Shown here piece by piece: positions 43,071-51,034 of a DNA stretch of 64,000 bases; within the stretch, counting starts at the first letter, position 1; the number at the start of each line of letters is the position of its first letter. The DNA is from Staphylococcus simulans. Lineage in GTDB: Bacteria > Bacillota > Bacilli > Staphylococcales > Staphylococcaceae. Under the pieces are notes generated by a model. The model was not told where the DNA came from, did not search any database, and saw nothing but the letters and a program-made list of their open reading frames with translations. The stretch is taken from the NCBI RefSeq assembly GCF_002994445.1, contig NZ_MRZJ01000003.1, positions 186,001 to 250,000 on the forward strand. Reading direction: 5' to 3'. Position numbers and translations under genes: made by a program.

Positions 43071-43191
43071 TGAACTTAAGTAATTTTTGTTCGTGAAATT
43101 AATTTGAAGTTTTATTCGTATGAATTTGCTCCCATTGATTTTTATAAACAAGTTACAAATATTCGTGCAAAAGCACATGGAGGATTTTTAT

Positions 43192-43395
43192 ATGAATAAC
43201 GGTACAGTTAAATGGTTTAACGCAGAAAAAGGTTTTGGATTTATCGAAAGAGAAAATGGCGACGACGTATTCGTACACTTCTCAGCAATCCAAGGCGATG
43301 GCTACAAAACATTAGAAGAAGGCCAACAAGTTGACTTCGACATCGTTGAAGGCGACCGCGGTGAACAAGCTGCTAACGTTGTAAAAATGTCATAA
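43192..43395 (+). CDS. cspC: Cold-shock protein, CspC-like
   Basis: 67 aa from ATG 43192 with GGAGG (43179-43183). RNP1 KGFGFIE (residues 15-21) and RNP2 DVFVHF (about 28-33) of the OB-fold cold-shock domain. RNA chaperone that melts secondary structure at low temperature. The name follows locus position: in S. aureus the csp gene in this interval is cspC; assignment among paralogues is not certain. Long leader suggests post-transcriptional control. Confidence 0.93.
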   Translation: MNNGTVKWFNAEKGFGFIERENGDDVFVHFSAIQGDGYKTLEEGQQVDFDIVEGDRGEQAANVVKMS

Positions 43396-43416
43396 TTTTT
43401 ACTAAAGCTGAAATAA

Positions 43417-43460
43417 GCAGCACAACAATCTTTTAAAGGTTGTTGTGCTGCTTTTCTTTT
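43417..43460 (+). terminator. cspC terminator
   Basis: Long stem AGCAGCACAACA / TGTTGTGCTGCT, followed by TTTCTTTT. Confidence 0.93.
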
Positions 43461-43467
43461 TGGATAA

Positions 43468-44205
43468 TTATTGTTTATATTGATCGTATTTTCCTGCTTC
43501 GATATCTGCTTCGCGTCTTTGTATTTCGTCATAGATTTCTTGTTGTTCTTCTTCGCTGCCATCGTAATAACCTTGTTCTATGGCATGCTTGGTTTGAATT
43601 TCAGCGGAAGATAAACCGCCATTATATTTTTTACGCAAGGCATCGATATATTCCTCTTCTGTTTGTGCAGCGTTGATTTCAGCGTTGACGTCTTCTTGAG
43701 GTGCTTCCTCAGTTTGAGTATTTTGTTGTTGATTGTATACAGACTGTTCAGCACCACTTTCAACATTGAGTGAGCTTTGATAAGCAGCACTTGCTGGTCC
43801 TTCAGTTACATTGCCTTGAGGGATGACACCGTTTGCGACTGCAGAGTTATAGGCCTGTATCTTCTCTACTTCACTATAATTGCCATAAATAACACTTTCT
43901 AATGTTTTGCGATCAGTAATATTGCCTAAATTAATCTGATTTACTGGTGGTGTTTCATTAGTTTGATTATTGCTTTCTTCTTGGCTATTTTGGTTTTGTT
44001 TTTCATCCTGATTATCTGATAATTTCTCTTTTGCTGGTTCATTGTCTTTCTTTTTATCTTTAGTTTTATCTTTGGATTGACTGTCTGAAGATTTCTCCGT
44101 CTTTTCTTCTTTGTCTTTGTTTGCTTTCTCTTCTTTTTCGCTATTGTTGCCGCAAGCAGTGACAAGCAATAAGCTAGAAGCTAAAATAACAAGCCATTTT
44201 TTCAT
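43468..44205 (-). CDS. Lipoprotein of unknown function
   Basis: 245 aa from ATG 44205; the GTG at 44214 is part of the ribosome binding site AAAGGGTG. Lipoprotein signal peptide with lipobox VTAC (Cys18), then a long Lys/Glu/Asp/Ser/Asn low-complexity segment (about 20-80) and a C-terminal helical domain (about 180-245, EEYIDALRKKYNGGLSSAEI...). It would be lipidated by Lgt and anchored on the outer membrane face. No function assigned. Convergent with cspC. Confidence 0.82.
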   Translation of the reverse strand: MKKWLVILASSLLLVTACGNNSEKEEKANKDKEEKTEKSSDSQSKDKTKDKKKDNEPAKEKLSDNQDEKQNQNSQEESNNQTNETPPVNQINLGNITDRKTLESVIYGNYSEVEKIQAYNSAVANGVIPQGNVTEGPASAAYQSSLNVESGAEQSVYNQQQNTQTEEAPQEDVNAEINAAQTEEEYIDALRKKYNGGLSSAEIQTKHAIEQGYYDGSEEEQQEIYDEIQRREADIEAGKYDQYKQ

Positions 44206-44267
44206 AATTTGCACCCTTTCATCTAAGTTTAAAAAGCATCTTTTGTGTTTTGTATAACCTTATTTTG

Positions 44268-44301
44268 CAAAAGAAAACAAGACCCGAAAAAACAGGTCTT
44301 G
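44268..44301 (-). terminator. Terminator of KtrB-like gene
   Basis: Minus-strand CAAGACC / GGGTCTTG with loop of T residues, followed by TTTTCTTTT. Confidence 0.85.
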
Positions 44302-44311
44302 TGTATATAAA

Positions 44312-45616
44312 TTATAAATAGATATTGCCTTTGGCATATTGATAAAAACGTTTTTTGCTAGGGATGAACAGTGCTAATACTGTTACAACACCTAATTTAC
44401 CGCATATCATGACAATAATGATAATAGCTTTTGTCAGGGTATGATATTCAGTTGTAAAGTTCATGCTTAAACCTACTGTACCAAACGCTGATACGACTTC
44501 AAAAATAACTTTAATGAATGGTGTTGTTTCGTTTAAACAGCTGACAATAAAAGTGACAGTCAACACAAATATTAAACTTACAGAAGTGACAGTAATTGCT
44601 TTTGCGATTGTTTTAGGTTTAATCGTTCTATTGAAGAGTGTTGTATGATCATCGTCACGCAATGTGCTGTATACAAACATAAGCACAACAATAAATGTAG
44701 TGACTTTAATCCCGCCTGCTGCACTAAAAGGTGCACCGCCGATGAACATTAAAATCATCATCATAATTGCGGTAGGGGTATGAATCAAACCTAAATCTAC
44801 AGATTGAAAACCGGCTGTTCTCGTAGTGACAGATTGAAAGAAAGAAGTGCCGATTTTAGCCCATATATTAAAAGGTCTTAACGTATTGGTATATTCTAAT
44901 AAGAAATAGCCTGCTGTACCAATGGCAATTAAAGCAAGAGTGGTAGTAACTGCAACTTTTGTATGCAGCTTTAATTTAGATAATCTTCTTGTACGTATCA
45001 AATCAGACATCACTAATGGTCCAAGGCCGCCCATAATGATTAGTATAGGAATGATAAGTGTAACAACCGGATCATCATTAAACCCAATCATGTTCTTTGA
45101 AAATAATGCAAATCCTGCGTTATTGAACGCTGAAACAGCGGTGAACATACTGATGAAGATACCTTTGCCAAAGCCGTATTTCGGTACAAACGACAATGCC
45201 AAAAGCAGCATTCCGATGAATTCTGTTGTGATACTATACAGCGTTAATTGGCGAATTAAACGTACCATACCGCCAGGTTCATCCACATTCCAAGTGACCA
45301 TAATCAATTTGCGTTCGTGCATGGATATTCTGCGGTTAGCGATAATCAATGTAAGTGTTGTAATGGTCACAATACCTAATCCGCCGATTTGAATTAAAAA
45401 CATAATAATGATGTCGCCGAGCCAATTAAACTGTGTTGTGATATCTACAGTGGATAGACCGGTAACAGTAAACGCACTAGAAGCTACAAAGAAAGCATCT
45501 ATAAATGAGGTGTATTGCTTACCTGTTGCAGGCAAATACAGCAATAACGCTCCAAATAGTGTAGTACTAAGAAATAATAGTAAATAAACAGTTAAGGGTT
45601 TCTTTAAGAAATCCAA
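44312..45616 (-). CDS. KtrB/TrkH-type potassium transporter membrane subunit
   Basis: 434 aa from TTG 45616 (GAAGGTG 5 bases upstream). Four M1-P-M2 repeats with degenerate selectivity filters: SAFTVTGLS, SAFNNAGFAL, TTRTAGFQS and SAFGTVGLSM. KtrB forms a K+ (Na+-coupled) channel-like subunit gated by cytoplasmic KtrA/C, encoded elsewhere. Staphylococci have two such subunits (KtrB and KtrD); which this is cannot be decided here. No c-di-AMP riboswitch seen upstream. Confidence 0.92.
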   Translation of the reverse strand: MDFLKKPLTVYLLLFLSTTLFGALLLYLPATGKQYTSFIDAFFVASSAFTVTGLSTVDITTQFNWLGDIIIMFLIQIGGLGIVTITTLTLIIANRRISMHERKLIMVTWNVDEPGGMVRLIRQLTLYSITTEFIGMLLLALSFVPKYGFGKGIFISMFTAVSAFNNAGFALFSKNMIGFNDDPVVTLIIPILIIMGGLGPLVMSDLIRTRRLSKLKLHTKVAVTTTLALIAIGTAGYFLLEYTNTLRPFNIWAKIGTSFFQSVTTRTAGFQSVDLGLIHTPTAIMMMILMFIGGAPFSAAGGIKVTTFIVVLMFVYSTLRDDDHTTLFNRTIKPKTIAKAITVTSVSLIFVLTVTFIVSCLNETTPFIKVIFEVVSAFGTVGLSMNFTTEYHTLTKAIIIIVMICGKLGVVTVLALFIPSKKRFYQYAKGNIYL

Positions 45617-45831
45617 ACGAACACCTTCTAAACTTGAATGTATTTTTATGTGTATTTCGAATACAACTGTTATTATACAATTATTTTTGGTAATTGCATC
45701 TATAAAATAACGCTATGCAAAAATAAACTTAAGAGGGTATAAAACAAGAAGATTCTGTTGGTGAAATTTAGCCAGATAGATAGGTATCATGTATAATAAA
45801 ATTGAGAATCTTTAAGTTAAAGGAGCAGATT

Positions 45832-46413
45832 ATGAAGAAAATACTTACACCTCTTATCATCATCGGAATCGTTATAGTCATCATTGGAGTGACTATGATT
45901 GCACCTTACAATAAACTTGTAGGAATGGATGAAGATACTGAAAACCAACTGTCTAACATTGATAACCAGCTTCAACGCCGTGTTGATTTAATTCCAAACT
46001 TGGTAAATACTGTTAAAGGTTATGCGAAGCATGAAGAAGATGTATTTAAACAAGTTTCAGATGCACGCAGTAAACTAGCTGGGGCCTCAACACCGAAAGA
46101 AAAAGCTGAAGCAAACGAAGAAGTGAATTCTTCATTAAGCAGACTCTTAGCAATCAGTGAGAATTATCCAGATTTAAAAGCAGACAAACAATTCACTGGA
46201 TTGCGCGATGAACTAGCTGGAACTGAAAACAGAATTGCGGTTGCCAGAAATGATTACAATACATCAGTCAATAAATATAACCAAGCCATTCGACACTTCC
46301 CAACAACCATTGTTGCTAAAATATTCGGATTCGATAAGAAAGAGTACTTTAAAGCTGAGAAAGGTGCCGATAAAGCTCCTAAAGTAGATTTCGGCACTGA
46401 TAAATCTCAATGA
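45832..46413 (+). CDS. lemA: LemA family protein
   Basis: 193 aa from ATG 45832 (AAAGGAG upstream). One N-terminal transmembrane helix (about 3-24) and a helical LemA domain with the motif RRVDLIPNLVNTVKGYAKHE (about 45-64). Membrane-anchored protein of unclear function. The stop overlaps the start of a TPM-domain gene (ATGA), a pairing conserved in many bacteria. Confidence 0.92.
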   Translation: MKKILTPLIIIGIVIVIIGVTMIAPYNKLVGMDEDTENQLSNIDNQLQRRVDLIPNLVNTVKGYAKHEEDVFKQVSDARSKLAGASTPKEKAEANEEVNSSLSRLLAISENYPDLKADKQFTGLRDELAGTENRIAVARNDYNTSVNKYNQAIRHFPTTIVAKIFGFDKKEYFKAEKGADKAPKVDFGTDKSQ

Positions 46414-47279
46414 TAAAACGCATTGCCAGCTTATTAGCTGTAATGATCGTTGGGATAATGCTCGTTGCACAAAATGCAGGTGCTGCGTCATCAGATAAAT
46501 TTCCTAAACTAGAACCACCAGTATTTGTTCAAGATCATGCGGATTTAATTTCTGCGCAAGATAAAGATGAAATTGTAAACAAAGGTCAAAAATTGCAAGA
46601 TGGTACAGACTCGGACATTTTGGTAATGACGATGAAATCTATCGGTCAGACACCAAAAGAAGACTATGCGTATCAAGCTGGCCGCCACTATAAAGTAGGG
46701 GACCAAAAGCATAGTCGAGGTGTCGTTATTCTAGTCAATTTAGATAATGGTAATGAATATCAAAACAGAGGCATCCAAGTTGCTGTCGGAAGAGGCCTGG
46801 AAGGTGTTTTAAACGATGCTAAAGTAGGTGCTCTGATTGATGACAACTTCATGCCTTATGCGAAAAAAGCAGCACATGCTGACAGTAAGGAACAACAAAA
46901 AGCATATTACAGTCAAGGTATTACACAATTGTACAATGCTGTTTGGAAAGAGATAGCTAAAGCTTATGGTTATGATGGTGAAAAGTTCACTGAATCTTCA
47001 CCAAAAGAACAAGATAACTCAGAAGGAGATGCTTATTTAAGTGTCTTCGGCATCTTTTTCCTTATTGTCGTGATACTTATTATAATCTTCACTAAAAATG
47101 GCGGCGGCGGACCTCCTAGAGGCGGCGGTCGCAGAAGACATGATTCAGATACTTGGTGGGTCGGATCCGGGGGCTTTGGCGGAGACTTCGGCGGCTCATC
47201 AGGCGGTGGAGGATTCAGCGGCGGCAGTTTCGGCGGAGGTGGCGGCTTCGGCGGCGGAGGTGCCGGACGCGGATTCTAA
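46410..47279 (+). CDS. TPM-domain (YgcG-like) exported membrane protein
   Basis: 289 aa. N-terminal signal peptide (about 1-27), extracellular TPM domain (about 33-180, FVQDHADLIS ... GRGLEGVLND), one transmembrane helix (about 210-228) and a Gly/Phe/Ser-rich C-terminus (about 232-289) typical of this family. Overlaps lemA by four bases and is co-translated. TPM proteins have been linked to photosystem II repair in plants and phosphatase-like activity; bacterial role unknown. Confidence 0.9.
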   Translation: MIKRIASLLAVMIVGIMLVAQNAGAASSDKFPKLEPPVFVQDHADLISAQDKDEIVNKGQKLQDGTDSDILVMTMKSIGQTPKEDYAYQAGRHYKVGDQKHSRGVVILVNLDNGNEYQNRGIQVAVGRGLEGVLNDAKVGALIDDNFMPYAKKAAHADSKEQQKAYYSQGITQLYNAVWKEIAKAYGYDGEKFTESSPKEQDNSEGDAYLSVFGIFFLIVVILIIIFTKNGGGGPPRGGGRRRHDSDTWWVGSGGFGGDFGGSSGGGGFSGGSFGGGGGFGGGGAGRGF

Positions 47280-47297
47280 TCTCATCGCTATGCACTA

Positions 47298-47330
47298 AGC
47301 AGGACTATTTACGGTCCTGCTTTTTATTTT
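47298..47330 (+). terminator. Terminator of lemA operon
   Basis: AGCAGGAC / GTCCTGCT with loop TATTTACG, followed by TTTTATTTT. Confidence 0.92.
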
Positions 47331-47791
47331 GCGCACTTTTAATTAAAAATATTTTACACATGATTCAATTGAGCTATTTAAATATTACAAAAGATTGAAT
47401 TTAGTGAAAAATAATGCATTAAACTTTATAATGTCTGCATAAAAGCCTTGCGTTTCTGTACCCCCTCCGCTAACGTAAAGAGTAAGAAGAATGATTCCTG
47501 AAAAATATATCAAATAAAGAAAAACAAACGTGATTATTAGGTGGATGAAGTCTTCGAAAAATTATGATTATTTGATCGTACAAACTTAGAATGTGAAAAA
47601 CACAGTGCTGAAATAGGTTGATTGTTTTAATAAGTAATCAATGAATTTTGCTAAAAACTATATTCAATATGAAAATTTATGTTATACTGACAAAAAACCT
47701 ATTTAACTGATAAGAATAATTTTTCGTAGATAGCGAAGACTTATTGATACTAGTGTTTTCGATTTAGAATATCTTTAAGTGGGGTTGTTAT
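47331..47791 (+). other. 460-base gene-free region with C-rich hairpin
   Basis: A TATAAT (47427-47432) precedes a segment containing TACCCCCTCCGC (47460-47471) flanked by GCGTTTC and CTAACGTAAA, so the C-rich, anti-Shine-Dalgarno-like motif would sit in a loop closed by CGTT / AACG. A short hairpin TTGATT / AATCAA followed by TGAATTTTG lies near 47618-47655. A YozE promoter (GTTATACT, about 47686-47693) follows. No ORF with a credible ribosome binding site. Confidence 0.45.
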
Positions 47792-47995
47792 ATGAGCTTT
47801 TATAAATTTATTATCACATTTATGGAAGATGATACACCTTTTGGGCAATTAGCAGAGTATATTGTTAAAGATAATAATTTTCCAAAAGAAGAGACTGATA
47901 CAGAGCATATTTTCGAATACGTCCATGAAAATTATTGTGAGCATCATCTGTTAGAATCAGCAAACAGAGCCCTTAGCGTGTATAAAAGCAATTAA
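47792..47995 (+). CDS. YozE-like SAM-fold small protein
   Basis: 67 aa. The pattern SFYKFIITFM...DDTPFGQLAEYIVKDNNFPK fits the YozE/DUF1250 family, a small helical (SAM-like) fold found in Bacillales. Cytoplasmic, function unknown. The ribosome binding site is weak (GTGGGG, 47780-47785). Closed by a strong terminator. Confidence 0.85.
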   Translation: MSFYKFIITFMEDDTPFGQLAEYIVKDNNFPKEETDTEHIFEYVHENYCEHHLLESANRALSVYKSN

Positions 47996-47998
47996 AAT

Positions 47999-48040
47999 AA
48001 GCAAGTGCAAACTCATCATTTTTGCACTTGCTTTTCTCTT
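47999..48040 (+). terminator. Terminator of yozE-like gene
   Basis: Stem AAGCAAGTGCA / TGCACTTGCTT followed by TTCTCTT. Confidence 0.92.
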
Positions 48041-48049
48041 ATATAAAAT

Positions 48050-48072
48050 TAAATCGTAAAAATTACGATTTA
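48050..48072. promoter_or_regulatory. Zur-type palindrome 1
   Basis: Perfect inverted repeat TAAATCGTAA - AAA - TTACGATTTA. The core TCGTAAA-A-ATTACGA differs from the Bacillales Zur box TCGTAATNATTACGA at one base. It ends 3 bp before a -35 element. Confidence 0.75.
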
Positions 48073-48075
48073 TGG

Positions 48076-48104
48076 TTTACAAATCTAAAATCATCATGTA
48101 ATAT
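48076..48104 (+). promoter_or_regulatory. Promoter between two Zur-type palindromes
   Basis: TTTACA (48076-48081), exact 17-bp spacer, TAATAT (48099-48104); transcription would start near 48111. Confidence 0.72.
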
Positions 48105-48126
48105 AAAACGTAACCGTTACGATTTA
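48104..48126. promoter_or_regulatory. Zur-type palindrome 2
   Basis: TAAAACGTAAC - C - GTTACGATTTA: eleven-base arms with a single mismatch, centred 54 bp (about five helical turns) from palindrome 1 and covering the predicted start site. Confidence 0.65.
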
Positions 48127-48192
48127 CGGTCACTTAATTACAACTTACTTTACTTAATCAATTCGGTACACGGGAATGTACCGAATTTTTTT
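48111..48192 (+). ncRNA. Candidate Zur-controlled small RNA
   Basis: The transcript from the promoter at 48076-48104 would be about 80-85 nt and end at the terminator AATTCGGTACA / TGTACCGAATT (48160-48187) with seven T. It contains no ATG. A 5' hairpin ACCGT / ACGGT (48113-48129) is followed by an unpaired U/A/C-rich stretch (about 48130-48159). The next gene is on the other strand, so no downstream mRNA is available for this leader. Confidence 0.55.
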
Positions 48193-48197
48193 ATTTA
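48160..48197 (+). terminator. Terminator of candidate sRNA
   Basis: Perfect 11-bp stem AATTCGGTACA / TGTACCGAATT, loop CGGGAA, then TTTTTATTT. The minus strand lacks a T-run after the stem. Confidence 0.9.
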
Positions 48198-48212
48198 TAC
48201 CTCTGATACAGC

Positions 48213-48728
48213 TTAATTAAGATGTGCTGCTTTTTGAATTGGATAGATTAACCAATGCTCATCGATATATTTCTCTCCGTATTTGCGTGATGCAGTTTCA
48301 AAACCGATTTTAGAAAAACCATACTCGCTGTAAAATGTAAGGGCACTGATATTGTTTGATGCGACTGGTGCTAAAATCTTTTCGATTGCACGTTGTTCGC
48401 AAAAATCAGTAACAGTGTTTAATAATTTCTCATCGAGATGATCAATATCTTTAACATACATATTTTCTATGATTGCTTTATGCTGTGTTCCGACAATAAT
48501 AGGGTGAAACAAAGTTAATGCACCCACAAGTTCTTTGTTGAAGAAGACGCCGAATAAATATTGGACTTTATTGCTTTTATCTACTAGTCGTTTGAAATAG
48601 TCCTTTGACAATGTATTTTCATCATAAATCGCCCATGTATAAATATTTTTAAAGTCACGCGTTGCTTCTTTGAATAGTTGGTAGACCTCATCTAAATCTT
48701 CTGGGCCTAGCAAGCGGAATTCTTTCAT
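48213..48728 (-). CDS. GNAT-family N-acetyltransferase
   Basis: 171 aa from ATG 48728 (GAGAGGTG upstream; longer frame has no ribosome binding site). GNAT fold features: IIENMYVKDIDHLDEKLLNTV (about 93-113) and LTFYSEYGFSKIGFETAS (about 135-152). Acetyl-CoA-dependent transferase with unknown substrate. Single leftward gene between two rightward ones. Confidence 0.82.
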   Translation of the reverse strand: MKEFRLLGPEDLDEVYQLFKEATRDFKNIYTWAIYDENTLSKDYFKRLVDKSNKVQYLFGVFFNKELVGALTLFHPIIVGTQHKAIIENMYVKDIDHLDEKLLNTVTDFCEQRAIEKILAPVASNNISALTFYSEYGFSKIGFETASRKYGEKYIDEHWLIYPIQKAAHLN

Positions 48729-49002
48729 AAATAACACCTCTCTTTTGGTATATCTGGATTTCTTGTTTGTTTGTCTTAATCCCGTTATCACTGATAAGTT
48801 TAATTTAATATTATTATACGTATTTAATCAAAGCAATACTAAAATGATGGTTTTAACAAAAAAGTAAAATTATAAAAGGTGTTGCTTGCAATATTAAGCC
48901 ACATTAATCTTAATGAATGTAATTGTGCATCTAGGTAATTCTTATGCTATTATATAAAATGATTATAATGCGTATACACAAGCGTGAGAAGGGACGGATG
49001 AC

Positions 49003-49086
49003 ATGGGGTGCATTTCATTTATCGTTATAGCGCTTATTATTTTAGTTATATTATCATTCATAGTCTTACTTTTAATTTTAGACTAG
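49003..49086 (+). CDS. 27-residue hydrophobic peptide
   Basis: ATG 49003 has GAAGGGA (48988-48994) at 8-base spacing. The product is MGCISFIVIA followed by an almost pure Leu/Ile/Val helix ending in LD: one transmembrane span without charges except the final Asp. TATAAT at 48964-48969 gives a plausible start. Could be a small membrane protein or toxin-like peptide; no antitoxin RNA seen. The flanking 48729-49155 stretch holds nothing else. Confidence 0.5.
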   Translation: MGCISFIVIALIILVILSFIVLLLILD

Positions 49087-49155
49087 TGTTAAACTATTAA
49101 TAATATAAATGATTCAAAATAACAAGCAGCAATGTTAAATAAAGGGGTTGTTACA

Positions 49156-49881
49156 ATGACACAGGTTGAAGTCGCGGCTACTATTGCGCCGAAATTTGAA
49201 GCAACAGATGAATTACTGTCACAATTGAAGAAAAATGCAGCAGCAATAGATATCATTGAATTAAGAATCGATCAGCGAGAAACGTTTGATCCAGAAACAT
49301 TAGAAGCATTAACAGCTGCATTGCATGAAGCACATCAAACTGCCAAAATTCTAGTGACCTATCGTACAAGTTCACAAGGCGGAAAAGGGGAAAAATCCGA
49401 AACAGCTTATTATGAATTGGTTGAAGCATTAATCGAATTGTCTGGTATCGATATGATTGATATTGAATGGGAAGAACAAAACAAATTACGTATTGAGCAA
49501 TTAGTAAAGAAAGCACAAGCTTCCGATTTAGAAGTAGTGCTTTCTCAACATGACTTCAATCAAACACCTCCGTTAGAAAACTTGAAATTTACTTATTTTA
49601 AAATGAGTAAGACAGGTGCAGATTATATAAAACTTGCAGTAATGCCGAACACTGCAGAGGATGTAACGCATTTATTAGATGCGTTGTATATTTCATCAGA
49701 GAGTGTCGGCGCTAAAGTGATTGGTATTTCTATGTCTCAATTAGGACTGGTTTCAAGAACAGCGCAAGGTGTCTTTGGAGGCACAGTGTCATATGGTGCG
49801 TTAGGTGAAGCACAAGCACCAGGACAAATTCATGTCAGCAAATTAAAAGAATTGTTAACTTTATATGATATAAACAAATAA
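49156..49881 (+). CDS. aroD: 3-dehydroquinate dehydratase, type I
   Basis: 241 aa from ATG 49156 (AAAGGGG upstream). Schiff-base Lys159 in GADYIKLAVMP and general base His132 in LSQHDF, with the substrate-binding ELRID near residue 35 and MSQLG near the end. Converts dehydroquinate to dehydroshikimate in aromatic amino acid synthesis. A standalone gene, followed immediately by the promoter of the nitroreductase. Confidence 0.96.
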   Translation: MTQVEVAATIAPKFEATDELLSQLKKNAAAIDIIELRIDQRETFDPETLEALTAALHEAHQTAKILVTYRTSSQGGKGEKSETAYYELVEALIELSGIDMIDIEWEEQNKLRIEQLVKKAQASDLEVVLSQHDFNQTPPLENLKFTYFKMSKTGADYIKLAVMPNTAEDVTHLLDALYISSESVGAKVIGISMSQLGLVSRTAQGVFGGTVSYGALGEAQAPGQIHVSKLKELLTLYDINK

Positions 49882-49882
49882 T

Positions 49883-49931
49883 TTGAAATAAAATGTAAAC
49901 CAATCTATACTATAAATGATAATGATTATCA
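49883..49931 (+). promoter_or_regulatory. Nitroreductase promoter with perfect Fur box
   Basis: TTGAAA (49883-49888), 17-bp spacer, TATACT (49906-49911), then TGATAATGATTATCA (49917-49931), an exact match to the 7-1-7 Fur consensus covering the start site. PerR shares a related site, but the TGATAAT arms favour Fur. Confidence 0.82.
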
Positions 49932-49953
49932 ATAGGTAAAGGGGAGTTGGATT

Positions 49954-50496
49954 GTGGAATTAAGGGAAGCAATTTCTTCAAGACGCAGTGTGAAGATTTT
50001 TGACCATGATATGCATATAGATGATAAAGCGTTGTATGAAGCATTAAAACTCTCTACAGATGCACCTAATCATGGAATGAGGGAACCTTGGAGAATCATC
50101 CATGTGTCTAAAGACAGACTGCCTGATTTAAGCAGATCGGTTTCTCGTTATGCGTTTCGAAACGAACCAGAGAAACAGCAAAGTCACTACGATGCAGTGA
50201 CTAAATTAGGCGGCTTACTCGTATTGATCGTAAAACGAGATCCAAGACAAAAAGAAAACCTAGAGAACCATTTAGCATTTGGTGCTTATGCACAAAACTT
50301 GATGCTGCTGCTGCATGAAGCGGGCATCGGTACGTGCTGGAAAACACCGCCATACATTTTCCAACCTAAAGTGAGAAAAGTATTAGGTGTAGAAGATGAT
50401 GAAGATTTATTAGGTTTCTTATATCTTACAGACATGGAAACAAAAATCCCTCCAAAAAAACCGCGTCATACTGAAAACTTTATTTCAGAATATTAA
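49954..50496 (+). CDS. Nitroreductase family FMN oxidoreductase
   Basis: 180 aa from GTG 49954 (GGGGAG upstream). N-terminal ISSRRSVKIFDHD with the FMN-phosphate arginines (about 7-19), APNHGMREPWR (about 44-54) and the C-terminal LGFLYLTDME region. FMN-dependent NAD(P)H oxidoreductase of the YdjA/NfsA-like superfamily; natural electron acceptor unknown. The perfect Fur box over its start site suggests induction by iron starvation, so flavin-based iron reduction or redox repair is a reasonable guess. Confidence 0.88.
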   Translation: MELREAISSRRSVKIFDHDMHIDDKALYEALKLSTDAPNHGMREPWRIIHVSKDRLPDLSRSVSRYAFRNEPEKQQSHYDAVTKLGGLLVLIVKRDPRQKENLENHLAFGAYAQNLMLLLHEAGIGTCWKTPPYIFQPKVRKVLGVEDDEDLLGFLYLTDMETKIPPKKPRHTENFISEY

Positions 50497-50503
50497 TGTA
50501 TAG

Positions 50504-50543
50504 AAAAGCCGGGCTGCAAATCAATGCAACCCGGCTTTATTTA
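50504..50543. terminator. Bidirectional terminator, nitroreductase / thioredoxin-like
   Basis: Stem AAAGCCGGG / CCCGGCTTT with inner TGCA / TGCA, flanked by TTTATT on the plus and TTTTC on the minus strand. Confidence 0.88.
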
Positions 50544-50567
50544 TACGTTAGACGAAAAAATTATTAA

Positions 50568-50891
50568 TTATTTGTTGAAAGTTTGGCTTAAGAAATCTTC
50601 AACTTGTTCTGGAGATTTAGCATTTGCTGAATGCAAGTGTGCAGTTTTTTCGCCATCTTTGAATACAAGCAAGCTAGGAATACCCATGACTTCGTAATCT
50701 TGTGCAACATCTTCTAATTCGTCGCGGTTGACTGTATACCATTTATAGTCGTTGTATTTTTCAACAATCGGGTCAATCCACATATCCATAGCACGGCAAT
50801 CAGGGCACCATCCAGCTTCGAATTTAATGATAACTGGTTCATTGCTTTGAATGATATTATCGAAATCTTGACGTGTTTTAATCGATTCCAT
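50568..50891 (-). CDS. Thioredoxin-like protein with CPDC motif
   Basis: 107 aa. Thioredoxin fold with active site GWCPDCRAM (Cys29, Cys32), cis-Pro in MGIPSLLVF. The CPDC dipeptide differs from the standard CGPC of TrxA. Cytoplasmic (no signal). ATG 50891 with GGAGAG upstream. Orthologues stand beside the nitroreductase and the ArsC-like gene in other staphylococci; electron donor probably TrxB. Confidence 0.88.
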   Translation of the reverse strand: MESIKTRQDFDNIIQSNEPVIIKFEAGWCPDCRAMDMWIDPIVEKYNDYKWYTVNRDELEDVAQDYEVMGIPSLLVFKDGEKTAHLHSANAKSPEQVEDFLSQTFNK

Positions 50892-51034
50892 TTAAATTTC
50901 TCTCCTTTTTTCTGATACTACTAACATTATTATAACCAATTTGTGCGTAAGATTAAAAAAATATACCTATAATTTAAAGCGTTCTTTATGAAAATTTGCT
51001 ATATTAGAAATAATTAGTTAAAGGAGGTCAAAAG

